Assembly (NCBI GenBank): GCA_029641185.1
Contig: JAPWGK010000027.1
Location: forward strand, 62,001 to 126,000
Origin: Pseudofabraea citricarpa
Taxonomy: Eukaryota; Ascomycota; Leotiomycetes; Helotiales; Dermateaceae
Reading direction: 5' to 3'
DNA: 64,000 nucleotides
Shown one piece after another: positions 47,660 through 57,737 of the stretch (positions are counted from its first letter, which is position 1; each line of letters opens with the position of its first letter). The position numbers and the translations under genes are program-made. A model generated the notes under the pieces. The model ran no database searches. It was not told the DNA's origin and saw only the letters and a list, made by a program, of their open reading frames with translations.

Positions 47660-49689
47660 CTAGTTGATGAATTGCTTAACCCATATATCTACACTCTCTA
47701 ATTAGCGGCCAGGCAAGACCACCCCCGTGAGCACCTATAAAGAAACACATTGATACTTTCAAACCCAGGAGCCAGTTTCTCCAGAAACGGGTGAATCTCT
47801 AAATTCGAGGCTCAAAGGTTACCAAGGAAAATTGGAAGAAAGACTAACAGCCAGATATTTTCGGGAATAGAAAGGAGGCGGTGGATTTAGAGTTATACTT
47901 GACATTTATCTTGAGAACGAGTCTATTTTCTAAGATAACCATTGTTTTTTCTTCATTAGCATACAGAAAAATGCCCATCTCGTCCCTGAGTACAAATTCC
48001 ATGGTTTTACTAATTGCTCTTGACGATCACTAATTTGCCTTGTATATATACAGAAGTTTAAGATGGATCTGGCCTCCTGTGCGGTGGTGGGTGGAACCAT
48101 CGGGGCGTGTACGGGTGCATAATGAAAAAGCGTAGCTGCCTTCCCAAGCTATATATATAGGGTCCGGAGCCAATCAAGAGTATGGCGTAGAGAACAGAAT
48201 GAGCCACCACAAGCAGTCCCTGCCCAAGTTCGTACACCAAGATTTCAATAATGGGTACCATGTCACTAGCATTGGCTTGCTATGTTAGACGTCGAAGGTA
48301 ATTGAACATAAAGCAATATTATGATAAGAATGTATTACTCTATCTGCTGTTGCTAGATAGATGGTTGTTTTCATTTGTTTGATTTCATCAAAGTTGTAAT
48401 TAATATCGTTGGAGACTAGGTGCTTTCTCTGCGTACTAGTTGCTAGCAAATACATTCTCGGTTTGACTTTTGAAGAGCAGAGCATCTTCGAGTTCTCCAG
48501 GGTTATCATATCTCTTTCAAAGCCTTAAATCGCCGTCATCGATACAAGAGGTCCTCAGGTTTGGCGTAAGTATTTTGAACTTGCTGTGCGGGCCCAAGAG
48601 ATAATTCACAATTCTTTGCGCTAGAAATTATATTTAGACCTGTATGTTAAAAAATTGTCTTAGTACACTGCTTTGGGTATTGTTTCACTCGTAGAACAAT
48701 CTCTAATGCAATATGGTAAATTGGCAACGACGTGATATCATAAGTCCCATCTGGTAGTAAATCTACGCGACTGATATAATGAAACTCAGAAAAGTTGAAA
48801 TCAAAAGCTGACTACAAAAGGCTAAGTGTAAGATACAAGTATACTACTTTCACGCTATCCTACTTAATCCCATCATTATGTCAAAGCTTTTCTTACCATC
48901 TATCATTAGCGTCTCGTAGCCCTGAAAGAACCTCACTAGAAATATAAAAGCCAAGACCGTCAGGAACTAAGTCGCCTCCGAGAGCAAAACTCCAAACCTC
49001 AAGTTTTCCCGGTACCCCCTAAGATATCTAGCAAACCACGAAGGGCTCATTGGTTCAACTATCAAACCCATAAAATGAAGGATGCAGATTCAACGAAATA
49101 TGTAGGCAATATAACACTTTTCGAAAAAGAATTAAATGAAAAAGAAAAAGAGTTACAATACATATCTCGGCTTTACACTTTCTATTAGCACAATTACGTT
49201 GTGTGCAGATAGAACTCAAATTCATGTAAAAGATTTTAAATATGGTAGAAAATGCTTTGACATATTTAGACGGCGGGAACTAACATTTCAAGTCAACCAA
49301 AGTAGTAAAATAAATGCTGTTAATGCTCGCTTCGCTTTAGCTCTCATATTAGCTTACCGAGTAAGAGCGTGATAATTTTGAAGTGTACCAAACTTCTAGC
49401 ATTGATGGACACAGTAAAGAATGTTTTTTGGGGCGATTTGATTAAAAACTGAACTGATATCTGACCCCTCCGGAGAACATTCCAACATATTTCTCTCACC
49501 AGGATGATACGAGACTCAACGCATTCACAAGCATAACAACCAAAACAAATCTACTGCCAATTGAATTTCTCAAGCTAAGAAACTATCCGTTCTCATTTCA
49601 ATCTTACGGATCCTTTCGACTGAGCTCTTTTCGAAGCAATTGTCAAAATAAATTCTCGGCCTTCTCAATCTTGGTATGTGGAAGGGCTC
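47660..49689. other. 2-kb intergenic region
   Basis: Apart from a possible upstream exon of the small gene at 47526, I see only a 67-codon hydrophobic frame on the minus strand (48058-48261) with no supporting evidence. The rest is AT-moderate sequence lacking motifs, containing the promoter of the gene starting at 49690. Confidence 0.45.
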
Positions 49690-51390
49690 ATGATGCCATT
49701 TCCCCAAGAACAACTTCCGAATGAGACCGCGACAAACAACCAAAATGCGAATACAAATACCCCTTCTGGTTCTAATCGAGCAAATGAGGCCCAACCTTCC
49801 ACAGGAGCTAGAGATCTTCACCCCTCCTTGGATGAACCCATCGATTTAAGTTCACGCTCGACAGCAACTTCCTCTTCCAACCAAAATCAGCACCAACATC
49901 AAAATTTAGTTCAGAGATTAGAATCGAGTATAGATTTCGATAATCAGATACATACTACCAATAATCAGGGCATCGATTCAACGCCTCGACATTCCAGGGA
50001 CAGAGAAGAGTATAATATTCCCACAACGAGGCGAATTTTCAACAGACTTCGAACTGAAATTGGAAGGAGCTCGTCATCGCAAACACCACAAAATCGAGAA
50101 AGTCAACCCCGCCACACTCATTCCCATACAAATGGGTCACAATCACAATCACCCTACCTCCACCAAGAGTCGTATCAATTTCATGACAATGGCACCAGAT
50201 TTGACAGCAGCTCTTCCTTCCACGCACAACCGGCTTCTGTGCATGATGAGAATAGAAGCCACCTACCAAGAAGACGGCACAGAACAACCCACCGTCGGGA
50301 AAGAGAGCAAGACAATCCCCGATCAGAAGATGGAGAAGCAAGCATTCTGCAAATCGCTGAAGCAGCCGCCCAAAGGATACGTCAGCGAGAGCAAGAGGAA
50401 GAGCAAATAGAAACAGCTCGCCGTCTCCGAAGAAGAGCATACCCCCCAGGAGTGCGGTATGAACAACAAAATCAGCAACCACTTCGTCAACGGCTTGAAG
50501 AGGAATACGAGTACCTTGATACGATTCGACAGCGATCAGCAAGACACTCAGCGTCATATGTGCCACGACAACAAGGTACGCGACGACAACAAGAAGACGC
50601 CGAGCGTAACCTCCAACGTGAACAAACGATAGTTGGTGCAGTTGAACGAGAGACTGAACGTCGAATTGATCACTTGACTTCTGAAATACAAGGTCGGAAT
50701 CGTCATCAGATAGATCAACGCGCCATTGAGAGAAGCAGGTTCCAATGGTTCAACCATGAGCGTCCGGGACCACGGAGTCGTCTGCTTGCATTTCAGGGAC
50801 ATCACCAGCCACTGGGATCGTCGGCAGAAGACGCAAGGCAATGGGAGAGCGACGACGAGAGATCCTGGCTGGGAAATAGCAGTGCAAGACAAGGCAATTC
50901 CTTCTTTGGCAACGTGATGACAAGTAACAACGGAGGGAATCGCATGGAACGGGCGCCAGGCAGCGAGGAATTTGACGGATTGATGCGGAGCGCGCGCCGA
51001 AATCGAGCAGACCGCGAAAGGGAAAGAGTAGACAATACGATCAACAACCCGTTGGGAATAGCGGTGGATTCCGTGAGATATCCTACCATCGCGCCTGAGC
51101 AGCTGCCTGCGGACCCGGAGGATTTGCCTCCGTATCAGGGAAGAGACGACGGGTTGCCTTCTTATCCTGAAGATCTGAGTCAACCCCCTGCTTATGAAGA
51201 GCAACCGACTGCTGATCAGTCGCTGGGGCAGGAAGCAGAAGGTAATAGTAACAATGATTCTGAAACTGCCACTGAAGAGTCGAGTCGATCACAGTCGCCA
51301 AGAAGCGACGAGGGAAGAGCAGATGGGTTTATGCAGAACTGCATTAGAAGTTGTAGAAGATGGGGTGCAAGGATTTGGGATACTCTCTAA
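49690..51390 (+). CDS. Disordered Q/R-rich protein with PPxY motifs, function unknown
   Basis: One exon, 566 residues from the first ATG (ATGATG at 49690). The N-terminal 200 residues are rich in N, Q, S and T; the middle is R/Q/E-rich and probably coiled-coil (RRRAYPPGVRYEQQ, REQTIVGAVERETERRIDHL). The C-terminal part has a better-ordered segment NNPLGIAVDSVRYPTIAPEQ and PPxY/PxY-type motifs (LPPYQG, LPSYPE, QPPAYEE) that recruit WW domains of Nedd4/Rsp5 ubiquitin ligases. No catalytic domain is seen. It may be an adaptor, but I do not recognise the family. Confidence 0.75.
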   Translation: MMPFPQEQLPNETATNNQNANTNTPSGSNRANEAQPSTGARDLHPSLDEPIDLSSRSTATSSSNQNQHQHQNLVQRLESSIDFDNQIHTTNNQGIDSTPRHSRDREEYNIPTTRRIFNRLRTEIGRSSSSQTPQNRESQPRHTHSHTNGSQSQSPYLHQESYQFHDNGTRFDSSSSFHAQPASVHDENRSHLPRRRHRTTHRREREQDNPRSEDGEASILQIAEAAAQRIRQREQEEEQIETARRLRRRAYPPGVRYEQQNQQPLRQRLEEEYEYLDTIRQRSARHSASYVPRQQGTRRQQEDAERNLQREQTIVGAVERETERRIDHLTSEIQGRNRHQIDQRAIERSRFQWFNHERPGPRSRLLAFQGHHQPLGSSAEDARQWESDDERSWLGNSSARQGNSFFGNVMTSNNGGNRMERAPGSEEFDGLMRSARRNRADRERERVDNTINNPLGIAVDSVRYPTIAPEQLPADPEDLPPYQGRDDGLPSYPEDLSQPPAYEEQPTADQSLGQEAEGNSNNDSETATEESSRSQSPRSDEGRADGFMQNCIRSCRRWGARIWDTL

Positions 51391-51961
51391 GAGTAGTTAA
51401 GTAGATAAAGGAAGGGAATGAATCGTGACGACATTAGCAAGAACTGTGGAATTTACATGTAGAAAGAATCAGATAAATACCCATTGATACAAATACTCAG
51501 TAGTACGTCGCCTTTTATGTATTAGTTGAAGTGCGCTCACGGTTCTATTCATTTTTTATTTTTCTCAAAAATGAACAAATCTACTGCCTTAATAATCTTG
51601 GGTTAAGCGAGCAGCAATTTCTGTTCGCTTCAGTTTATACACGGATGTTAAATAATTGGCAAGTGGATTCAATGTTCGGGACTTCGGATTGGATATTTTT
51701 GTCGAGTTTCTACGTATAACTTTACAACTCCGGAGCGGTTCTTTGAGTGACTCGTTCAAGTAAGTAATAAATATATCATGATCGTTTGTACCGAGGTACA
51801 TCCTTCAAACACGCATGTTCACAAGTATAGAGAATTATGCAGCTTATTTCATATCAATAGTGAAAATGAATGGATGTGATGCCAAGCAGAAACAAAATCT
51901 GAAAGTAAATCTTCCCAGGCAGCCAACCTACTGCCCAATAAAATTTGCAGAAAGAAAATCC
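51391..51961. other. Convergent intergenic region, no gene seen
   Basis: 571 bp between two converging genes; only short frames, no motif or repeat of note. Confidence 0.5.
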
Positions 51962-54886
51962 TTATTTGCGCCACCTGACAGGGCTCATAGCAGCCGAGTG
52001 ACAAATTATCTCGGGTGCAATTCCTGGAGAAGTTGAAAGACGTGGCGGAGGCGCACTCGTATTACTGGGTGGTACTAGAGCGTTCAATGAATCTGTGGCC
52101 ATCGTATCCGGCCCAGAACGTACGCCAAGAGAGTTCTTAGAGAAACTTAATCGGATGCCGCCCATGATGCTATTTTGAAGGGGGTGTCCATACAACTCGT
52201 GAAGAGCTTTAGTGGCCAAAGAGATATCCTCAAATTCAACGAAACACATTGGACCGCTCTGCTTGGTTCTAAAGCACATGCGTTTATAACCTCGTTGCTT
52301 TGAGAACATTGCCTTCAGCTCATCTTCAGATGTATCAATTGGTAAATTTCCAACATAGAGAGTATTACAAGGCGGGTTCTGGTCGGCAGGATTGACGTGT
52401 GAAGACTTATGACGCTCTAAATACTGACTGCCTGGCTGGCAATTGACGGGCCCCTTACCCTCAGTCAGAGTACGAGACATGATATATGCGTCAGATACAG
52501 GAGCATCAGATATAGCTGCAACGGATGAGGTTGAGAGCGACATTGCGTTTGTATTCGAAGGCGAGGTAGTTATACAGGAGTTGACGATCTGGGGACTACT
52601 CAATCTTCGTGCACCAAACGAAAAAAATTTGTGAGCAGAAGGGGTCATGAGCTTGCCAGTCCCATTATCGTCAATGATATCAGTGTTGCTTGATGATTTG
52701 CTGGTAACTCGTGAAGGTCTATTTAGATGATTTCCGCTGGGAGATTGAGGAGGATCAAGGGTTGGATAAACACCCGCATTTGTTGGAGAGACTTTTTGCA
52801 ACGATGGCAAGTTGAACTTTGAGTGTAGAGTTGGAGCTGGTGCAGTAGACGAGACTGACGATGCGGTCAAGCTAAGGCCCGTGGTCGAGGTATTGTTAAT
52901 TATACGACGTCGAGATGAAATTGAGGTTCCATGGAGAATCTCAACAATTATTCGTACATCATTCTCAGTATGCCCATCTAATACACTCTTCGCCTCCGAG
53001 GCTCCTGCATGCGACTTAAATAGCAGAACTGCTGATCTAAATCCAGGATCCTCTGACTTTTCAGGCAGCAACACTTCAGCTTCCATAAGCTCCTTCGACC
53101 AGATTACCATGAGTGTTAATCTCTCTTCGGTTATATCCAGTGGAAGTCGTCGAATCAGAATAGAAAATGGTTCAGACCTCCTCGGCTCTTCGGTTGCTTT
53201 CAAGTCTAGTCCTAGAAACGTAGCTGGGTCTTTGTAGACTTGGTCTTCGACATCATGCTGGTTGCCGGTGCTACTGGTTCCTTCCATTGAGGCAAGAATT
53301 AGGTTAGCCTGCTCCGCAACGCCTGCATTGCCTGCGTTGGAGTAATAAGTGGCGAGATTTTCCATCAGGAGCCCTGGGTTCGGCAAAGCTAGATCTAACA
53401 CTCCAAGAGCGTCTCTTATTTGGTAGAATGTGTTGTGAAGAGGGATAACATAAGCTTCGCCAAGTGGATTTGAAGCAACTACGTGGCCATAGACTTCCAA
53501 AGTCTCCTGATCTACAACCAATGAGCCACAGTCGCCATCAATAACACCTAGACACGGACGGTCAGCCAAAAGTTTTGCCCGAAGAATTCTCAACTCACTC
53601 TCAGAGTCAGACAAAATCACATTCCACGCGTTAGGCCGTTCGAAATATCCATTATCAAACTCAATCAAGGCCCAGTCAAGGTATGGCGTTGATGGAGCTC
53701 GCTCGGCTACTGAATCTACCTTGTGGCCATTTCTAGATGCCCTGCAATTTTCAGTCAATCCGTGGTCCATAGTCATTTCGGCATGAGATCTTCCGGATGA
53801 CACTGATTCATCATCTGAACCCCATCCGTCATTATCCATGTTTTCATATGTCACATCATCAACCCATGGCCAGTTTTCCTGATGGTCTTCTTCAGTATCG
53901 TCTTCATCAGGCAATATAAACCGCTCATCTACAACCGTTGGTTGATTCTCGTCCCTGTGGCTCTTGAACAAATGGTCCACAGTCAAGCCGTATAGCTTAG
54001 AGTCTACACTAATAAGGAGTCCTAGAGTGGAAGTACGATCACCATATCTCACTAATGAACCACACATTGTGAGAAATGAATTGCTCTTGGCGACTACTTG
54101 CTCCATTGCAGACTTTCGCTCGGTGGGTGTAAGTGTTTCCCGCCAAAAAACGACCTTAAAAGGTGCTATAACAGGAGCAGATATTTGTAGATGAGATTTG
54201 TTGGTGGCGAATTGAAACCTGTTTACCGTGAAAGGTTTCTTCGGCTGGTATTGCCGCTGGATATGCTTGCTTTTCAACAGTGATCGGAGGTGCTTGAAAA
54301 TAGCTGCAGTGCAAAAGATGACAACTGACGCGACTGCGTTCGATGGAGCGCTTCCACATAAGCGTAGCTCGTAGTTGATATTCGAAGTGTGGTATTTTAG
54401 AAATTTATGGTTATCCACAGCCTGTTTGAAAAAATCGACGATTTGTGGATATCGCTCGTGGAATTCGGGCCCAATTGGTGCACGGGGGTAGATGTTCTGA
54501 TCTGTACCAGGTACCCTTTTTGGATCTGCATAGTCTGGAGAGAGTACCTGAAGAGGATTTTGTAACCCCCCCAGGCGATTTCCTAGCGAGATGCGAGGAT
54601 GTTCTTCTCCTACTCCACCCTCTTCTGTATGGCAATAGACTGTTTTTATCTTTAGTGCGGAGGTTCGGGATTCAGGGAGTTTCGATCTGAAAATTTCATC
54701 GTCGGTTAAGGTGGACTCTGGCATAGCCTTGTTGAAATAGGATATAGACTGGTGGTTGTTTGCATTCTCTTTGATGCTGTGAGGTCTTTCACAAAGATCT
54801 CTTTCCGTCAGATCTACTTGCTCTTCGTCGTAGGTTTGGTTAGTAGACAGAGGAAAGTGTTCAACAGCCATAGTCTCAGATTTCAT
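51962..54886 (-). CDS. Protease-like domain fused to Scw1/Whi3-type RNA-binding domains
   Basis: An uninterrupted 974-residue frame from ATG 54886. Residues about 130-500 resemble fungal chymotrypsin-fold proteins: LTVDHLF (His305), LDWALIEF (Asp404) and GDCGSLVVD, with Cys453 where trypsins have Ser. From about 555 the sequence changes to a Scw1/Whi3-like RNA-binding protein: a first RRM ([17 protein letters not shown], 575-652), a Ser/Thr/Pro-rich linker, and a strongly conserved second RRM ([20 protein letters not shown] to IRLSFSKN, 841-917). Scw1 and Whi3 bind mRNAs controlling cell wall and cell cycle. No stop, splice pair or internal promoter is evident at the junction, so a true fusion is the simplest reading. 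It may be a duplicated, non-housekeeping copy. Confidence 0.8.
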   Translation of the reverse strand: MKSETMAVEHFPLSTNQTYDEEQVDLTERDLCERPHSIKENANNHQSISYFNKAMPESTLTDDEIFRSKLPESRTSALKIKTVYCHTEEGGVGEEHPRISLGNRLGGLQNPLQVLSPDYADPKRVPGTDQNIYPRAPIGPEFHERYPQIVDFFKQAVDNHKFLKYHTSNINYELRLCGSAPSNAVASVVIFCTAAIFKHLRSLLKSKHIQRQYQPKKPFTVNRFQFATNKSHLQISAPVIAPFKVVFWRETLTPTERKSAMEQVVAKSNSFLTMCGSLVRYGDRTSTLGLLISVDSKLYGLTVDHLFKSHRDENQPTVVDERFILPDEDDTEEDHQENWPWVDDVTYENMDNDGWGSDDESVSSGRSHAEMTMDHGLTENCRASRNGHKVDSVAERAPSTPYLDWALIEFDNGYFERPNAWNVILSDSESELRILRAKLLADRPCLGVIDGDCGSLVVDQETLEVYGHVVASNPLGEAYVIPLHNTFYQIRDALGVLDLALPNPGLLMENLATYYSNAGNAGVAEQANLILASMEGTSSTGNQHDVEDQVYKDPATFLGLDLKATEEPRRSEPFSILIRRLPLDITEERLTLMVIWSKELMEAEVLLPEKSEDPGFRSAVLLFKSHAGASEAKSVLDGHTENDVRIIVEILHGTSISSRRRIINNTSTTGLSLTASSVSSTAPAPTLHSKFNLPSLQKVSPTNAGVYPTLDPPQSPSGNHLNRPSRVTSKSSSNTDIIDDNGTGKLMTPSAHKFFSFGARRLSSPQIVNSCITTSPSNTNAMSLSTSSVAAISDAPVSDAYIMSRTLTEGKGPVNCQPGSQYLERHKSSHVNPADQNPPCNTLYVGNLPIDTSEDELKAMFSKQRGYKRMCFRTKQSGPMCFVEFEDISLATKALHELYGHPLQNSIMGGIRLSFSKNSLGVRSGPDTMATDSLNALVPPSNTSAPPPRLSTSPGIAPEIICHSAAMSPVRWRK

Positions 54887-55170
54887 CTTGTTGATGGGAA
54901 ATCACCGTATACCAGATTCAACTTCGACTCAATATTTCTATCGAGGCAGCGGAAGAGCTTTTCGATGACGTTGCAATGAGGCAGTGCTTAGATAGGCTAC
55001 TTTGCGGCTTTGGGGCTGTGCTGAACAGCCCAATAGTTGATAAACACGATAGGTGACACATCACATGCCACCACACTGCATTAGTACTGTACGACCACGC
55101 CTGAACTCCATAGGCTTTCGTTTTCGAACGACATACTTACATCTCTTGACTCTCGAAGGCATAGTACATA
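54887..55170. promoter_or_regulatory. Divergent promoter of the fusion gene and the TM protein
   Basis: 284 bp separate the two start codons. No distinctive motif was found. The tight divergent arrangement suggests the two genes are regulated, and perhaps inherited, together. Confidence 0.45.
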
Positions 55171-56330
55171 ATGCAAGCCGCAACAGCAGCGGAAAAAAAG
55201 TTGATCGCGAGAGACCTTTTTGGTGCCGAGGAAAAGTTCCACTCATTTAATACATATTTCAGAAAGTATGACTCTCTGATGACCCCCCACTATACAACAA
55301 TTCAGATACATCCCATAGCCTTGAATTCTCACGACGACATCCGAAGGTTAGCTCTTGAATTAAGAGCAAACCCACAAAGCACACGCAATGAATTCAAAGA
55401 CAGGGTTTTTCTTCGAACTTTAGCAGATCCAGAGAGTACCATCGACAAGGAGCAAGCTATCAATGTAGCCGTACAACTCATGTTCATGATTGATTGTTCT
55501 GACAAGGATCGGCATTCTGAAGGCTATGAGGTTGGCGGATTCAGACCAGTTAGCTGGGAGAGCTCGGAGCGGTTTATGGATTTTGTCAGCAAAGTGTTTC
55601 CAACTGAGGTGCAGGATCAGGAGAGAGCCCGCACGGCGATGAAAGAGAAGAACGCTTTGAAATGCTGGAAGTTAAGGAAGCGCGCACACATCAAATTTCT
55701 CCCGACGGACAATCTAGCAGAGCATCTTCTGTACGACCCGCAAGACAACATCGTTCGCATCTTTCGCCAAACGGCATTTTTGAAAGCTCAACTCCGGATT
55801 TCTGCAACCGCACCTATAAATCTCGGGATTTTTGAAAGTCTTGCAATGTGAGATTTAGATAATCTTGAAAGACGTCTTTTAATTAGCTTGATCTAACTTC
55901 TGCCTATAGGGGAACGTTACCACCACAATTGCTCTTGGAGACATTACACTCCTTACAATGTATACTATTCCCTCCAGTGGACGAAAAGTCGTCTCGGTTT
56001 CTGGAGGATATCATTCAAGATTCAACAATAGGTTTCGACCCGGATTGTCTCCTTTATGAGGGATATAGCAGGCCGGTGCCAGAAAACTTCGAATATCACT
56101 ACTGGGGTGACCGGCTTGCCACGCTGCATGATGTTGTAACAAACCCGAGGCCGAGTCGTCGCATTGATCAGTGGATACAAAGACACGCCTCGGAAAGGAA
56201 TGCCTTGATCATAGCAATCCTGTCGCTTGTCCTATCGGCATTCTTTGGTTTCTTGAGCGTCGTTCTAGGCATTGTCCAGACATGGATAGCGTATCAGGCC
56301 TGGAAAACTGATTTGAACGCTGGGTTGTAG
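55171..56330 (+). CDS. Fungal protein of unknown function with C-terminal membrane anchor
   Basis: Two exons (55171-55847, 55910-56330) encode 365 residues, joined at an ATG codon split by the intron. The first 300 residues are soluble, mixed helix and strand, with no motif I recognise. The C-terminus has one strong membrane segment (NALIIAILSLVLSAFFGFLSVVLGIVQTWIAY) and a short tail. This architecture is common among lineage-expanded ascomycete proteins found near incompatibility-type or protease-like genes; here its divergent partner is such a protease-like gene. A tail-anchored signalling or recognition role is a guess. Confidence 0.8.
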
Positions 56331-57231
56331 GTTGATACTGGATATGCACGAGAGCAATTTTATAGGTAGAACGTGCTCTTGTTAGCGTTGGCGTAGCTCA
56401 ATTGGACAGGCACAGATCCGTATATTTAAACAGCTTCTTGCGATCACGGAGTTCTTCTTCTTCTTCTTCTTCTTCTTCTTCAACCCACGCTTCAACCATT
56501 TACACAACCTTATACCTATATACCTTATACCGCTAGCCAAAGTAGCTCTTCAAACTCAACTTTGAGCTTTCGGAAACCACCTAATACAAGAAATAGCTTT
56601 AGTCGGTAACTTTGGTGGTGTACCACTTACTACGAAATAACTAGCAAAGAAATTGATTAAAGAAGCTGCTAACATGCTTGTAACTTTGATAACTCGAAAG
56701 GGTGCTAAGCCAAGAGCTCAGATTAGTAACGACAAGTCCAGTTTTCTCGTAGAAAAGAAAGGAACATGAAAATCTCATCTCATGTGACGAGTCAAGCATC
56801 ACGTTTATATATGCATTGAGAAAACCTTCCTCCCCTGTTTAATCTTCTTCTCCAACCTTTAAACTTTTCACAGCCCTGAACCAACCGGACTAACAAGACC
56901 GAACTCCCTCTAGAGTACTCGCCATCCGCCTCAGCTACTACCCTCCTCACATATATGCACAAACCTACCGCAAGCGAGTGATTTCCATCCCCCAAAACCA
57001 GCCAATCAGCTAATCTCAATCTCAATCTGAATCTCAATCTCCGATTTTCTTCCCAGAGCATGCATGCACGCATGCGATCTAGCATATATACTTTTGAAAA
57101 AGAGAGGAGAAAGGGAGGGGGGGGAAACACCACCCAGATACCTAGTCGTAATTCACGCTGTTTAGAACTACCTCTAAAGTCTCCTACGAAAAGTGACCTT
57201 AATAAAACACATTTTTGTCTTTAGGTCTGAG
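56331..57231. other. Intergenic region up to the right repeat boundary
   Basis: No gene. A tRNA-like A-box match (TAGCTCAATTGG, about 56394-56405) has no matching B box. It also contains a (TTC)10 microsatellite, a (CTCAAT)n-like stretch at about 57013-57040 and a G-rich run near 57110-57124. Confidence 0.5.
56452..56481 (+). repeat. (TTC)10 microsatellite
   Basis: Ten uninterrupted TTC units, 121 bp after the end of the preceding gene. Confidence 0.9.
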
Positions 57232-57659
57232 TAATCGTCGGTTCGCTTAGGTTTCCTCCGTCGTTACTGCGTTCCTAGTCGGGGAAAGCAAGTGCGTTAT
57301 AAAAGCAAGTGCGTAACGGAAGGTAGGTATCCTTTAGGTAAGACCACCAAATAATAAAATATTTTAAATAATTTAATTAATAATTCTATTAAATATTAAA
57401 GGTAAGAAATTATATAATTAGTATAAATCTAAAGGAAAAAAATTAATTTTCATTTTTTATTTATTTATTTCTTATATTTTAAGAAAAACTAGAGAAGGAA
57501 AAAAGTTACGTTAGAGGATTCGGGGGGCAGGAAAAATCACCTAAAATCAGGTGGGAAAATCGTATATTATTTTGTTACGTACTTGCTTTTATAACGTACT
57601 TGCTTTCCCTAACTAGGAACGTAATAATAACAAAGGAAACCTAAGCGAACCGATAATTA
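57232..57659. mobile_element. MITE-like element with 86-bp terminal inverted repeats, one arm RIP-mutated
   Basis: The sequence 57232-57317 reappears inverted at 57574-57659, both 86 bp, with no gaps. Of 86 positions 12 differ, and in every case the right arm carries T for C or A for G relative to the left arm, exactly the direction of RIP. The internal 256 bp have no coding capacity. Within each arm a GCAAGTGCGTWA word is directly repeated. Length and long terminal inverted repeats fit a non-autonomous DNA transposon. I could not identify a target-site duplication. The element spans the change from normal to CA/TG-depleted DNA. Confidence 0.8.
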
Positions 57660-57682
57660 GTTATTACTCTAAACTAAACTAA

Positions 57683-57737
57683 GCTAAAGCTAAGCTAAAG
57701 CTAAGCCTAAGTTAAGCCTAAAGTTAGCCTAGGTATT
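57683..57737 (+). repeat. 11-bp minisatellite
   Basis: Five 11-bp units begin at 57683, 57694, 57705, 57716 and 57727, evolving from GCTAAAGCTAA to GCCTAAGTTAA and GCCTAGGTATT. It sits just outside the right arm of the inverted-repeat element. Confidence 0.7.

Noticed and set aside
48058..48261. 67-codon hydrophobic minus-strand frame as a small membrane protein
   Set aside because: No homology, no splice partners, ordinary length for chance, and a proline-rich tail that looks like translated non-coding DNA.
56387..56430. Possible tRNA gene (GCGTAGCTCAATTGGACAGG)
   Set aside because: The A-box fits, but no D-stem pairing, anticodon arm or B box (GGTTCGANNCC) follows at tRNA spacing.
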